Assembly: GCA_009801085.1 (NCBI GenBank)
Contig: VNWV01000004.1
Coordinates: 1,736,001 to 1,800,000, forward strand
Direction of reading: 5' to 3'
From: Lasiodiplodia sp. COLG20
Lineage: Eukaryota; Ascomycota; Dothideomycetes; Botryosphaeriales; Botryosphaeriaceae
DNA: 64,000 bases
The notes below the pieces were generated by a model, which saw only the letters and a list, made by a program, of their open reading frames with translations, was not told where the DNA came from and did no database searches. The position numbers and the translations under genes are program-made. Position 1 is the first letter of the stretch; each line of letters begins with the position of its first letter. Shown piece after piece: positions 1 to 13,595 of the stretch.

Positions 1-1146
1 AATAATGGTTGTCAAATTGCCTTCGGGAAGCGATATGAGCTCTTGAGCTTGGGTGCGGATGTTGGGATGAACCCCAGGTAGGCCACTATCAGCATTACTG
101 CCGTCAGCGGCGACAATGGTCAACACAGCCCCTGCATATATCTCGTGCATCTGAGCGATTTGAGTTTGCTGCATTCTTACGTCGTCTTGAACGATGCAGA
201 GAGCGTCCACCCATAGGTACCGCTCCCCAGTTCCATGCACAAGCCTGATAGCATCGCGGATCGTTCCCGGTACCTCCAGGGTACTGAGAGATTCCCGAGT
301 TTGAAGACCGCCCGAGTTGGCCTTCACGTGTTTGAGTGTCTTCGCCGCGCCCCAGACGTAACTCAACGCTACATAGCGGCAGTCGGAGGGTGTTTCGACA
401 ACGCAACATTTCTTGACATCAATCACGAACGCGGGCATAACTCTGGTGTGCCCGTGTCCAGCGCTGCTGAGAGCGTGCGAACATCTGTCTTCGTGGGCGT
501 TTTCGCACCGCCGCAGCCAACTCGAGATTAAGCTCACATCCACTTCGGGAGCCACCCTCCGCACCCGCACAGACTTCAGCATCATCTCTTCCACCACCGA
601 ATCCTCTTCTGCGCCACCACTCCTATCCGGCTGAGCGCAATGACCAGGCGATCCAGATGTTGCCTGGAAATGCACGATGTCGCGGCCGCCTTGCTCCAAA
701 AAGCTACCAATCTGCCATGGCAGCGCCGGCCCGTTGAAATGCGTCTCAGGACTGAACTGAACCGAGGCTATCCTTACATGAGCATGGAGCCCCTGCTGCA
801 GGTTTTGGCCGTCCGGGCTACCGCCGCTGTGCCGGTCGAAGACCGAGATACACAGGTCGTTGTCGTAGAGATGGCATCGGCCGCCGAGATTCGCGTCCGA
901 GCCGCAAGTGCTCCGGAGTCGCCGCCAGACGAAGTTGCAGAATGCACAGCGGTCGCTGCGCTCGTAGATGTCGGAGGCGGTGCCCAGGGGAATTCGAGAT
1001 TCGCGGGGCTCTTTGTCACGGGTTTTGGTGCAGAGGCGTGTTGGGTGGGCGATGTTCTTGAAGTCGATGGTGGAGCAGACTTCGCACAGCTGGCCCTTTT
1101 GACGGGAGTCGTCGGGAGAAGGCATCGCTTGTTGATTGTCGAGCAT
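1..1146 (-). CDS. HET-domain (heterokaryon incompatibility) protein, 3' end cut by window edge
   Basis: An uninterrupted frame runs from ATG at 1146-1144 to base 1, giving 382 residues without a stop, so the C-terminal part lies outside the window. The N-terminus has a Cys-rich lead (LCEVCSTIDF, then RCAFCNFVWRRL) common in front of fungal HET domains. The HET core follows in order: RYVALSYVWG, then a TIRDAIRL stretch, then RYLWVDALCIVQDD, then MHEIYAGAVLTIVAADG. These are the standard conserved HET blocks. HET proteins trigger cell death when incompatible hyphae fuse; the partner of this one cannot be read from sequence. No intron is needed in the visible part. The next gene, CYP51A, lies upstream on the same strand. 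Confidence 0.9.
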   Translation of the reverse strand, partial: MLDNQQAMPSPDDSRQKGQLCEVCSTIDFKNIAHPTRLCTKTRDKEPRESRIPLGTASDIYERSDRCAFCNFVWRRLRSTCGSDANLGGRCHLYDNDLCISVFDRHSGGSPDGQNLQQGLHAHVRIASVQFSPETHFNGPALPWQIGSFLEQGGRDIVHFQATSGSPGHCAQPDRSGGAEEDSVVEEMMLKSVRVRRVAPEVDVSLISSWLRRCENAHEDRCSHALSSAGHGHTRVMPAFVIDVKKCCVVETPSDCRYVALSYVWGAAKTLKHVKANSGGLQTRESLSTLEVPGTIRDAIRLVHGTGERYLWVDALCIVQDDVRMQQTQIAQMHEIYAGAVLTIVAADGSNADSGLPGVHPNIRTQAQELISLPEGNLTTII

Positions 1147-1610
1147 TCGAGGTTCACTAGTAAGATTCTAGCATGCGCGGGGTGTCTTGTCGAGCTTACG
1201 TCGAGGTAACGTCCAACAGGGCCATGCAGCCCCCGGACAGTGGCTTGCAGAAGGAACCAAACAGATCCAATAGACGCCTGAGTACACCTACCCTGTACGA
1301 TGATGTCTCGGCTCCTCTTTATTCAAACATTGAGTGGACGGGAACCCCAAAACAAGCGAAAAACTTACCATGGTCCTCCCTTACGTTGGAGTCCTGCACA
1401 ATCTAAAGCGTCATGGCCTGAAGATATGGAAGATCTCAAGACATCAATTCGAGACGCACAAGCAAAAAGTAACGTCATCTCCATTATAGCGTACCTCTCC
1501 ATTATAGCGTACCGTGATTAATACATCTATAGACCATGCAAATGCTCACCTGGACGTCCACTCGGTGCCCGTCGGACCCACACCTCATCGCGCGATGCAG
1601 CGCTGCTTCT
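1147..1610. other. Intergenic
   Basis: Spacer between the HET gene start and the CYP51A stop. It should hold the HET promoter and the CYP51A 3' end. A tandem duplication of about 20 bases (a CATTATAGCGTACC-type unit) sits at about 1480-1514. No gene seen. Confidence 0.5.
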
Positions 1611-3310
<1,700 letters not shown>

Positions 3311-5859
3311 GGTGACAAGTGCCCTTGGTGAGGTTGAAAGTAGCGGGGAAGTTCGCTTTAGTAATGGCCGGAGAATTAGTGTGTCGTACGATGGAATGGG
3401 CTTCGGAATCCAGCTGTTCCGTTGTGCACCCTGCGCTGTCCAAAAGCTCTTGCTAAGATGGTCGAAGGATTGGCTGCGGCTGTTACTGTACGGAGCCACA
3501 GCTAGGGGTAATGACGCGTATGGGCGGAACGAAACATCAATAGAGAACAATAAAAGTAGAGCATAATCTTGCATTTGATTCGTCCGAGCGAGCATGGGGA
3601 GCAAGTTCCATGTGAATCAACATACCCGATGGGAAATGGGGAATGTTACCTTAGAAACTACCTTCGTACAGAACCGGTTCTGGTTGGCTTAGTAAATACG
3701 AGACTGTGGGTCCCACAATTCCTACGGCGGCAGTGGACTGTGCCCCTGGGTCCAAGCCAGCGCCATCCAAGCCATCCCGCTGCTCCCGATGCAAGCAAGC
3801 GCGTCATCAGCTCATTTGTGGTCCGATTCAGATCGTCGCAGGTCAGTGATTGTTGGAAGTAGCGGGCGAGTGTTTGTTGTCGTGAGTGCGATTTCGCGCG
3901 CTGAAGGGAAACCGCGGAGCCCGGCGCCGTTATCGCTAACCTCGCTGCAACTTCATATTTCCCTTATTATTCCTGCTTCACAGGTATTCCAACAAATTCG
4001 ATTTTTGAACCCGCCCTCTATTGATGCTAGGGTTGGCTGCATGTGTCCCTACACCCGGATTTCGATTTCAGTTGCCGCTGAAACTTCAACCCGCTAGGCC
4101 TTCCTACGGCATGCTCGTTACTCATTGCAAAATCATTGTGCATCCACTTTCACTACAAAGCACCCTACTCACCGCTAGTGCTCGTTCTTGTACTGCAATG
4201 GGTGTTGGCAGGCTTTGCAGCACCTGGTCTTACGGCGCTATTAAATTTGATTGGTGCATTTACCCACTCCCTTTCCCCACCATCTTCGTTGAGCTGTTGC
4301 CAGCCTGAGATCTTCCGGATCCGATCTTCTTTTGTCTCATCATCCGAGATCGACATATTCGCGTTCTACACATTCTAGAACTTTTCATTTGACACACATG
4401 TTCAACCAGTGGCACGCACTCTCTGCCCTGATACATCCCTTCTGCACCGGTGCCGAAATTCGATCGCCGACCAATCCCACTTCTCGCAGGTAGAGTACCT
4501 GGAGCACATATGAGCAGGCGTTAAGCTTTTTGGGCCGAGAGAAGCCGTCTCATTTGCTACAGACGTGGAGCCTATGCATTACCAACTTCGGACAGCCAGT
4601 ATTTACGTCTCCTCATGACCTCGAGTAGCGCGCAATAGGTGCGGTAGGGGTGGTGTGGAGGTTGAAGACAGGTACTTATGTTTCGTTGTAGCGAACTGAT
4701 ATCCAACTACATTTCACGCGGTGCTGAAGAATAAAAGAAAGGAGCGGGCGAAGAGACATCCATGCAGAAGGAAGAGAGAGAGAGAGAAGTAGCGGTGGAA
4801 ACACTCAATGTTAATTTGAAGTTCTCGCATATCTGAGCCCATCTGATTTATAACCAGAGTCGTAAATATTGATATTCGATATCGATCTTGAAGCTCACTA
4901 GCTTGATTCAAGTTTGTGGAAGAACTGCCCTCAGTTTGTTTTTCATTGGCCACCGCAGCTATCACCTTAAAGTAAAGCCAGTACCCCTGCATGTTAGTAA
5001 CCTTCTGATCTCAAAATACCATATCAAATGCTATGACAAGCGTCACCCAAAAGTAAATGAATTGACCTCCAACTTCAATCAAAAAGTGGAATACATCATG
5101 TACCAACCTTGATAGGAGAACTCGATAGTAAAGAACCCACAAGGCAGATGTATTGTCAAGACCCGGGGCAACCTCCAAAAAAAAAAAAAGGCAATATGCT
5201 TGCACTTATTACCGGATAGGAAAATGCACAGGGCTTTTCGTTCAGCTGATGCAAGTGTGGTCGCACAATGATGCTCGAGGGCTGAGTTTCGATATTTTCG
5301 CCTCCGCCCCACCTGCTGAAGCGTGGCTTACTTACTTGCAGCTCATTCAACTCCTAATTGTGATTTATACTTGAAGCAGTCTACATGACATGTGTATGGC
5401 TGCCATGGGTCTGAATGGTTGGCTGAATCAACTTATTTCGCACCGAAAGCTGTCTAACAGCCATGGCTGACTTATACCGAAATTCAACGTTGAACGTGAA
5501 TTGTGAAGCAATCTTCGCCAGTCTGGTCTAGGCAGCGCCTCATAATGCACCATTCAGGTACATGGGCCTGAAATAGAATGCCAGTCAATGCGCATTACTC
5601 AAGGTAGCCCTAGCTTCCACAAATAATCAGGCAACCAGAGCCCCCATTTTTCACTGTCCTAGCCATGTCCTCCAGCAAATTCGAACAGTGTCGGTGTGAG
5701 ACTACGTACACCGCAGGTGTACGACACAGCTTTCAACCGTTGAACAAGCTTGCCCAACCGCATGTAACGCAGAAACACGTCTCTGAATATTCCTATAAAA
5801 TAGGACAGAATTCCCTCTTTCTAATATTTCATCTGTAAAGATTTCACACGCTGTCTACT
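3311..5859. other. Long intergenic stretch
   Basis: About 2.5 kb upstream of both CYP51A and the membrane-protein gene at 5860. It contains only short unconvincing frames. An A-run lies at about 5178-5189. I see no gene, tRNA or clear repeat. It should contain both promoters. Confidence 0.5.
5794..5802 (+). promoter_or_regulatory. Probable TATA box
   Basis: TATAAAATA lies about 60 bases before the ATG at 5860, a position compatible with a core promoter. Inferred from sequence only. Confidence 0.4.
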
Positions 5860-7795
5860 ATGCCTAGTATGGACTCGCCCAGCACCGACCATTTAGATCC
5901 AGACGAGCGTAAGACGTTCCCAATGGAGCTTTCCGGTCGTACTCTTGGATTATGGAACACTGGCCGATTTTTCACCTCGTTCGGAAGTGTATTCCTTTCC
6001 CTTGTCCCCATCTTCTTCATTGGTAAGCACTTTTATAACCAAGCCCTTGACGTGACTGACTCTCTCATGTTTAAAGTTGTGGCAATCATAGCTGCATCAC
6101 TTAACCATAAGCCAACTTCAGTGCCTTATGGTTCCGATCTTGAGCGCCTTCTAATCCTTCTACCAACCCTATTCCCGATCGCCTTCGCAGCAATTATAGG
6201 TCGGTTTTTCAAAACCGTCGGCCTTTACTGGGCCGAACGTGGAGTTTCGCTTGGAGTTAGATGTCCACAGCTACTTACAGTAATCGAGTGCTAATTCATG
6301 ACAGACTCTCGAATGTCTGGTGGGATGCCAATCCCTATTCAGCACTGCAGAAAGGATCTACCTTCTTAAACGCACAGATGTCGCCTCGATCTTTATCTTA
6401 CTGCTATGGGTCCTCTCATCTGTAGGAGGTCAATCTGCTATACGACTTCTCACCAAGGAGCCTGTCATTGCGACGACAAACGCTACTATTCGATACCTTC
6501 CAATCGAACTTCAAAGCGAAACATATCTTTCTGGAGCTGCTGCCGCTTCTGCGCTATGGGTTTCCTACGTGCCACTCTTCGGTCTATCTCTGTTGACGAA
6601 AAATACGCAAAATCAACCACTCGACGCTTTCGGGAATGTGAAAGTACCAGCATTGGATACTTCACGGATGTCTCTAGACGACCTTGACTGGCAGGTAGTG
6701 GACTACTCCCAACAGGTACAATACTCCTCCCTCCTTGGTATTCCCATCATAGGCATACCGGCCGAAGGCAATGCGACTTTTGACATAGCCTCTCGTTATT
6801 GGGATGTCGCCTGTACACAAAATAGTTGGCTCGAAAACAAAACCGAGCTAACCGGAGAATGGAGTCCTAACATCTCTGAATGGAAGGGAACTGCTTCTTA
6901 TTTTCAGTTCAGCAACGAAGTGCGATCGCTGCAAGGAAAGATTCCTCTACGCTTCATGACCGGCAATCCGAATGGCTGGCTCGCCAGTTTTGCAAATTGC
7001 ACATTGGAGTATATCGTGGTCGACTCGTCCATCAGTTGTACGTCGGGAACGTGTCGTGTTACGGCCATGCGTCCTGGCAACCAGAGCGCAGGAATCCCGG
7101 AAGACAGCGTAGTGCCATTTATTAACATCCTCTACTGGCTGCCCCAAGCCTTCATATATGGCAGTCAGGGCAGCTTGAGTATGGTCTCGCCGCTTGAACT
7201 CTGGTTGATAGACCCCACCAGCAGCCTAAACCAACAACCACTGGATGACAGCATCTTTCGCAATATTTCCGAACTACCGACCGATGTTCTTGCTTCCCGG
7301 TTGCGAGTTTTAATAAACTCGTTTTGGCAATCTTCATACGCCTCCGACTACATCGAGGGCTACCTCCCTGAAGACCTGGACAACTTCACTACCTCCCACA
7401 GAAATACAGCATCGTCATATTCCTTCAACAGCAGCGAAGCGAATATCTAACAGCAACCTGGCGAAAAGTATGTTTGTCAATGGATATGGGCAACGTTGCT
7501 TTTTGGTACCTCTGCGCTGTTGTTCTTGGCCGCGTGCTCAACTACAATCCTGCAGGCTGTCATCCTGGCGCCGGATATTCTGGGCTATGTGTCCAGCAGT
7601 GCGAGAGACAACCAACAAGTTATCTCTTCAGCCAATGGGAGCTTTCTTAGTGGGTTGGAGTGGGCGTACCGATTCAGAGATGTCAAAGTGATGATTGGTA
7701 ACATGCGTGCAGAAGGTGAAGAAGGCCAAATTGCGATAGCGCTGAAGACAGAAGATCAGCCACAGAGACTCTCAAAATGGATAGTCTATATATAG
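5860..7795 (+). pseudogene. Fungal multi-pass membrane protein with one in-frame stop
   Basis: Exons 5860-6022, 6077-6255 and 6305 onward join in frame. The first part has membrane segments (FGSVFLSLVPIFFIG; LLILLPTLFPIAFAAIIG) and a GRFFKTVGLYWAERG block, then TLECLVGCQSLFSTAERI. This matches a large family of conserved but uncharacterised fungal membrane proteins. A long, probably extracellular, Asn-glycosylation-rich segment follows. A TAA at 7448-7450 stops the frame, yet the same frame continues directly as QQPGEKYVCQWIWATLLFG, a further membrane helix and LAPDILGYVSSSARDN, a block I recall as typical of this family's C-terminus, to a TAG at 7793-7795. I found no plausible intron removing the stop. 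Either this copy is broken, or a 529-residue truncated protein is made. Confidence 0.55.
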
Positions 7796-8681
7796 AAGGC
7801 GCTTCGTTCTTCTTACTTGAATCTTCATTTCCCAGCAGTAGGTCCACATTCAAGCCATAGGTTATACTGTTCCGAACACCTTGACATTTATTATTGCATG
7901 ACTCCCCGAGATAACCATCGTGGCATCCAGATTGACTGAAGCTTTCTGCAGAGTCTACGCAACATGTAGCATCTTCAACCAGGCGGTGCTCCAAGGATTC
8001 TTGACAGAGTCTCGCGACACAACTCGTTCAGAATTGAGACGCTACTCGTTGAACGAAACAGACACGCTGTAGCAAGAAGGCCGTGCAGGCTCACTAGGCA
8101 CTGCTTTTGAATAGCGCTGATGACTTCGACCGAGTGCCGCAAGTGGTGTTGGTGATGCTTCCAGGCATTTGGTGCACGCGGAGCTGGTTGGAGCTGGGTG
8201 GTAGCGACGTCGATGCCGCCGCTGGCGCGCACTGTCAGCCGAGATTCCGCACCGTGTGCCCGCCGTGGAATTCCTGGTGTCTGTACTGTGCACGAAGATA
8301 TTATTGAGTTCCTCCATCATTAGTTCTTGGTTTGAATATCTGAAGCTGTGTCATTTTCATAAGCAGATACTTCACGCGGGGTGGCTCATGCGGAACAAGA
8401 GGAGGAAGGAAGAGAAAAATGTCAAACTAGATTTTGTACTATTCTAGATGTAACGTTCAAATCCACATGGTACCAACCCTGATACTGGAGGCTGAGCATG
8501 GGTGGTTTCTAGTCAGGTTGAAAGAGCATCCGAAAAGAAAAGATGAACCAGGGAAACGATCGTTCCCTCAAAATATGCGGCCGTAATAAACTAATCTCTG
8601 TTAGTATGCAGTTTCTGGGAGAACAGTTCTGGTGGGGAAACCGGTGAAGTACCTCCATGGAAGATTGTGCATTGAACTTAA
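7796..8681. other. Intergenic
   Basis: Convergent spacer between the membrane-protein gene and the zinc-finger gene. Only short frames; nothing recognised. Confidence 0.5.
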
Positions 8682-9872
8682 TCATGGAACGGAAGATCTT
8701 AAAGGAGTGCAGTGGCCCTCTTCTTCCCAAGCTTCCCCGGACTGCATCGATAGGGTTAGAAAGTCCGATTGATCTAGACCGAGTTCGTCCCCGAAGTCAT
8801 TCTGCTGAGGAGTTTGACCAAATGCATCGCCAATGCCGTACTGAGAAGCCGGGCCAAGGTAATCCAAAGGTTGCTGTAGCTCCCCGAAAGGCGAGAGATG
8901 TTGGCCTGGTTCATGGCTCAGCAAGTTCAACGACTTCTGCAACGGAGTATGAGCCATGTGGCCCGTTGACTCTGGCGGCACCCATTCTGTGGCAAGTCTA
9001 GCTTGTGAAGTTCCGTGTAGGTGAGAAGTCAGCTGCTCACGTGGCGACAAATATCTTCGCTTCTGTCTCGGAAATGTTTGAAACATGTGAGTTGCGTTGC
9101 CTGTAAGATTTTGGGTCTTTGGTGCTCGTGACGCGCTCGATTTACGCTGTTGTCGAGGGGATTCGCCAGCCGGAGCTTCTGATGAAAGGGCAGTCTGTTG
9201 CGAAAATGGTAGACGGACCTCTTGGACTTTTTCAAAAGAGGTATGGTGTGCAATGTCCAGCGCATGCTCGGAATCGTCAAATCCATAAAGGCCTCCTTCC
9301 CCCAGATTCGTGGCAGGGCTGGCGTCTTGGCTGTCGAGATTACCCCAGCGAATCGGATCATTTGTTCGTAGAAAAGGGAGGTTAGAAGTAGACGTGGATG
9401 CTCCTCGTCGCTTGGTCTGCTCATGCAAGACTCGAGATGAGGCGCGCCTTTTGAGGTTTCGCGCATGACTTTGGTTGATTGAGCGAGCTCTTGATGAAAC
9501 ATCGTTAGGCTCCTGCAGGAGTGCGACAAGGTCGTCTAGCAGAGGGATAAATCTCTTGAGCGAAGACGACATTGCCTGGAGATCCCTGACGAGACCTGAA
9601 TGATGGAACTCTTGCGGGATAGAGGACTGAGGAAGCATTACAGCACTGTTCGCTATACCTCGACGGCTGTTTATTATGTCTGCCAGTGATTGCGATCGTT
9701 CCAAGGTGCTTTCTGCGCTATGCTTGTCTTTGATATGTTTGTCCAGCCACGTTGATGTTGTGTATTGCTTGGAGCAATGGGGACAGCAATAGCCGACGGG
9801 TCGATTGGAGAGCCGTCGACGGCTTGGAAGGGTTTCTGAGTCGAGTCGCAAAGTGCGCAATGGTTGATCCAT
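8682..9872 (-). CDS. C2H2 zinc-finger protein
   Basis: A 396-residue open frame from ATG 9872-9870 to a stop at 8682. One C2H2 finger is near the N-terminus, with Cys30, Cys33, His46 and His51 (CPHCSKQYTTSTWLDKH, then IKDKH). The rest is polar, Ser/Gln/Arg-rich and probably disordered, with several basic patches, as in many fungal single-finger regulators. A DNA-binding role is inferred from the finger only; no target can be named. The gene may have upstream exons: the minus strand at about 9990-10353 is open over several frames (DFVYSRIKGCGIVFVAS) with possible splice sites, but I could not build a convincing join. Confidence 0.6.
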   Translation of the reverse strand: MDQPLRTLRLDSETLPSRRRLSNRPVGYCCPHCSKQYTTSTWLDKHIKDKHSAESTLERSQSLADIINSRRGIANSAVMLPQSSIPQEFHHSGLVRDLQAMSSSLKRFIPLLDDLVALLQEPNDVSSRARSINQSHARNLKRRASSRVLHEQTKRRGASTSTSNLPFLRTNDPIRWGNLDSQDASPATNLGEGGLYGFDDSEHALDIAHHTSFEKVQEVRLPFSQQTALSSEAPAGESPRQQRKSSASRAPKTQNLTGNATHMFQTFPRQKRRYLSPREQLTSHLHGTSQARLATEWVPPESTGHMAHTPLQKSLNLLSHEPGQHLSPFGELQQPLDYLGPASQYGIGDAFGQTPQQNDFGDELGLDQSDFLTLSMQSGEAWEEEGHCTPLRSSVP

Positions 9873-11494
9873 AAGCGCTCAGACTAACCATAGAGTCAGC
9901 GTACCGATTACATAAAATTCTATGAGCGCTGCAGCTTGGAAGAGGACGCCGCGAGGCTGACTGTACCTGGTGTTTGCTTAGTGAGTCGTGAAGTTTTAGT
10001 ATTGTATGACTCGATCCACTGCCGAGATTAAGCTGTAGTAAAGGGTCGGATAGGGAAAATATAGAAAAAGGCGCAGTGACCCCGGCAGCTAGGCTGGTTG
10101 AGGGCGGTCGTAGTATTGTCACCTGAGGAACCACGGTGACTAGCCTTGGATGCAAGGGGCCTGTACTGCTTAGAGATAGGTTTCTTCGTTGGAAAATGCG
10201 TTGGACGGCCGTACCTTGACTATGATTGGCTAGAAACGAGAGCTGGATGTACTTTTTCAACAACTGAGTAGGTTCCACAATCGACGCGACGAAGACGATA
10301 CCACAGCCTTTAATACGAGAATAAACAAAGTCTCCCGATAGAGAAAGCGACACAATAGTCTGCTCCTTTAAGTTCTTCAGAAGTGCGGCTTCGTTTGTTT
10401 TATAAGCCTCAATTCCTCCACGTAGTCCGACAGAATTGTCAAAATTGGCGAGAGCGGATTCCGCTCACCTGAGCCGCAACTGTAAACGGGCAACGGAGCA
10501 AGGCCTGTTTGAAATGATTCGCCAGATTCCCCGCACTGAGAGGCTGCCAAAGGTGACACGAAGCTGGCGTGGCTGCAGATGATGATGCGAGGCTGGTTCT
10601 CGGCCTCACCAACGTGATGCGCCTGCCACTGTCACTGGTTTTCACTTGATTTCCACTTCACTATAATGCAATAATACTTATCTTCGATCTTCGTGTGATC
10701 TTCGGCCGCCGCAGTTGTGCCGCAATATTACAATGTCGTAGGGGAGGTGTGGCAACTTGCTCCGCAGTCAAAAGGATAGGCTTAAGGAACGCTATTAGAC
10801 GATCTACAATCGGCGATCATAGTATATAGGCCTCTGGCTCTAAATGAACTAGACGCAGCAGTAGAAGGGATTATGTCATGCCCAAGAAAATGCCAACGGC
10901 ATGCTGCACACGCACTCGATCTGTCAATTGGCTCGCTTCTACACCCAAACATACTTACTCGGACCGACACCGCATCCCTGCCCCTCTATCTCTCGATTCC
11001 CCAACGGCGCGTTTGGTGTTTCAGCTTTGAGCGGGGGCCAGCGGTGTGTGGTGAAACACCATGTTTGCGCATAAAAGTGTACGCGAAGCATAAACAACTA
11101 TAACCTTAATCGTGGGGTGTTACCTACTTCCTCTTGCCTTCACGTCTTCCCTTTGCGGTCCTGTGTTGACTTCAAGTGCCTCGGCACTTTGAAGATACCT
11201 CGCGAGCCCAGCCAGCCTCACCTCGCCGGACGACCCGCCTCACTCCTTCCAAAGCTGCCGTGCCTTCCCTATTTGATGTTATCGCGACCCTAGTGCTGCA
11301 GCTGCTTGGATGTGCCGATGTTTGCCCGGGCGAGCATATATTGCCTCCCGCCCTCTAGCCATCTTCTCTTTTCTTCCTTTCCTCTACCTCTCCGACCTTC
11401 TTTGCCTCTTTGGCTGTTCTTCGCACCCGCACCCAAAGCTCGCTCGTTCACTCTCACCACACTCTCTACGGCAGTCTCGTGTCTGAGACTCGTC
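9873..11494. other. Intergenic / possible 5' exons
   Basis: Head-to-head spacer between the zinc-finger gene and the DUF1996 gene. The minus-strand part up to about 10353 may hold unresolved 5' exons of the zinc-finger gene. The 11350-11494 part is pyrimidine-rich and is probably the 5' UTR of the DUF1996 gene. Confidence 0.4.
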
Positions 11495-13595
11495 ATGAAG
11501 ATCTTCGCTCTCTTCACGGCCCTTGTGGGCCTGCTTCCGATGCTGGTCCATGGCGACTGGAAGATGCCCTGCCCCGGCACCGTTGTTCGCGAGCGCATCG
11601 ATCCGATCATCAATCCTGGCGCCGTCTCGAACCACGTTCACCGCGTTGTCGGCGGATCCGGCATCAACTTCACCATGGACTACAACATGACTCGCCACGC
11701 CGGCTGTTCGTCTTGCACTGTGAAGCAGGACAAGTCCAGCTACTGGATCCCTCAGCTGTACTACACCAAGTCTACTGACGGTGGCCTTCGCTACGAGCTC
11801 GTGCCTGACGGCAGCGTCAACATCACCTACACGTGAGTCAGCAGAAAAGATCTGAACAACGGTGCTACTTAATATCTCTAGTCAAATTCACGCCGACGGC
11901 GAGGACATCCAGCCTTTCCCTGAAGGCTTGACCATGACTGCCGGCAACCCTTTCAGGTGCAACTTCACTGGAGATGCCATGTCGTACGCCATTTCCTTCC
12001 GCTGCAGCGACTCCACCGTGCATCGCTCCGGGTTGCCTATGGACTGCAATTATGCAATCATCGCCACCATCCACTTTCCCTTCTGCTGGAACGGTCGCGA
12101 CCTCGCCTCGGATGACTTCTTCTCCCACATGTCCTACCCAGAGAAGAACTACAGAGAAGGGAAGTGCCCTCAAACTCACCCAGTCCGCGTCATCGCCCTG
12201 TCGTTCGACTTCGAGTTCAAGGTCGCTGGCTTGAACGACAAGGCCTACAGCATCCAGCCACCCTTCTCTCTCTCTATGGACGACACCACCGGCTACGGCT
12301 TGCACGGCGGCTTTGTCAATGGCTGGGACACGGAAACGCTTCGCTCTGCCATCAACACTTGCGTCGACGTGAATGGCGGTGACATTTCGACCTGCCATGC
12401 CCTCACCCAGTACACTACCGAGCAGTGTATGGATTGCAAGGTCCCTCCTCGTGTTGATGAGCCCATCAATGATGTAAAGGCACTTCCTGGCTGCACATTT
12501 GATAATAGCAAGTGGAACCAGGACTGCAACGGCAGCTCTTCAGCGAACATTGCTAACTATCAGACCAGCTTTGAGGACATCACTTACAAGAGTTGGCGCT
12601 ACCTGGGCTGTTCGGGCTCCAGCGATCCCTTCGGCTGGAACGGCAGCCTCGTCAAGGACATGTTCACCGAGCGCTCTCCCAGCCTCACTCCCGCTTACTG
12701 CTCGAGCTGGTGCGAAAGCCTGAGCACCATCTCCACCGCCTGGTTTGCCATTCACGATGGCGAGTGTGTTTGCTCCATGCTCGACCCCAAGCCTTCGCGC
12801 CTCCCGCTCACTGGCTTCCTTGGCAACTGCGACACCCCATGCCCGGGCAACCAGAATGTCACCTGCGGCGGCCTCAACAGCACCTCGCTCTACAAGTACT
12901 GCGGCACCGGCGAGTGCCACAACTCCGAGTTCGAGCAATGGCCTTTCGCCGTCAAGCCCGTTGAGAAGCGCACCGACTCCGCAACCACCAGCAGTGCCTC
13001 CAGCACGACCAGCCCGAATGTCAGCGGCGTCCGCCTCGAAGAGCCAAACGTCACCTCCACGTTCATCGGCTACAAGGTCTGCACGCGCAGTCCCTCCGAC
13101 GAGCCCGAGTCGACGGACGAACTCTTCAGCTGGGACTCGCGCAACGTCACCTGCACCATCGTCGAGGGCTTCCGCGCCGAGACGGTCGCCGCCGCCTTCA
13201 TGGACTGGGCCGTCGCCGAGTACGGACTCAACCCCCCTTCGGCGTACGCGTCGCCCCAGGACGTGCTGGATGCGTGCATTGCGCAGCTGCGTCTGGAAGA
13301 GCTGCGCAAACAGCGCCCGCTAATCATGGCAGTCGAGTCCAGCATTGCCCTCATCTTCGTCGCGATCATCTGCATGATCGGCTTCGCCGTCCTGGCCTTC
13401 TGCAAGTGTTCCTACACCGGCACCAGCGGCAAGTCGCTCGCCGACGTCTACAGCGACATCGAATTTGCGACGCGTCTGCTCGACATGGATCCGGCTGTGC
13501 TCGAGATGCTGTTCGCCAAGTACGCTGCCATGAAGCAGGAGAGGGACGACAATGCCAAGATGGTTGAGAAGGCCGCCCCAGGTTCCTTTTTCTGA
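11495..13595 (+). CDS. DUF1996 and WSC-domain cell-surface protein with C-terminal membrane anchor
   Basis: Two exons, 11495-11832 and 11882-13595 (49-bp GT-AG intron), giving 683 residues. An N-terminal signal peptide (MKIFALFTALVGLLPMLVHG) is followed by a DUF1996 domain: the early NPGAVSNHVHRVVGG block and the later CWNGRDL ... HMSYPE ... CPQTHPVRVIAL blocks are its marks. A Cys-rich WSC-like domain begins near residue 350 (WRYLGCSG ... YCSSWCES ... CVCSML ... NVTCGG). A Thr/Ser linker, a folded segment and one membrane helix near residues 598-620 (SSIALIFVAIICMIGFAVLAF) follow, then a short cytoplasmic tail. The design suggests a plasma-membrane protein facing the cell wall, perhaps wall-binding or sensing; the function of DUF1996 is not known. 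The ATG at 11495 is chosen because it opens directly on the signal peptide. Confidence 0.9.
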
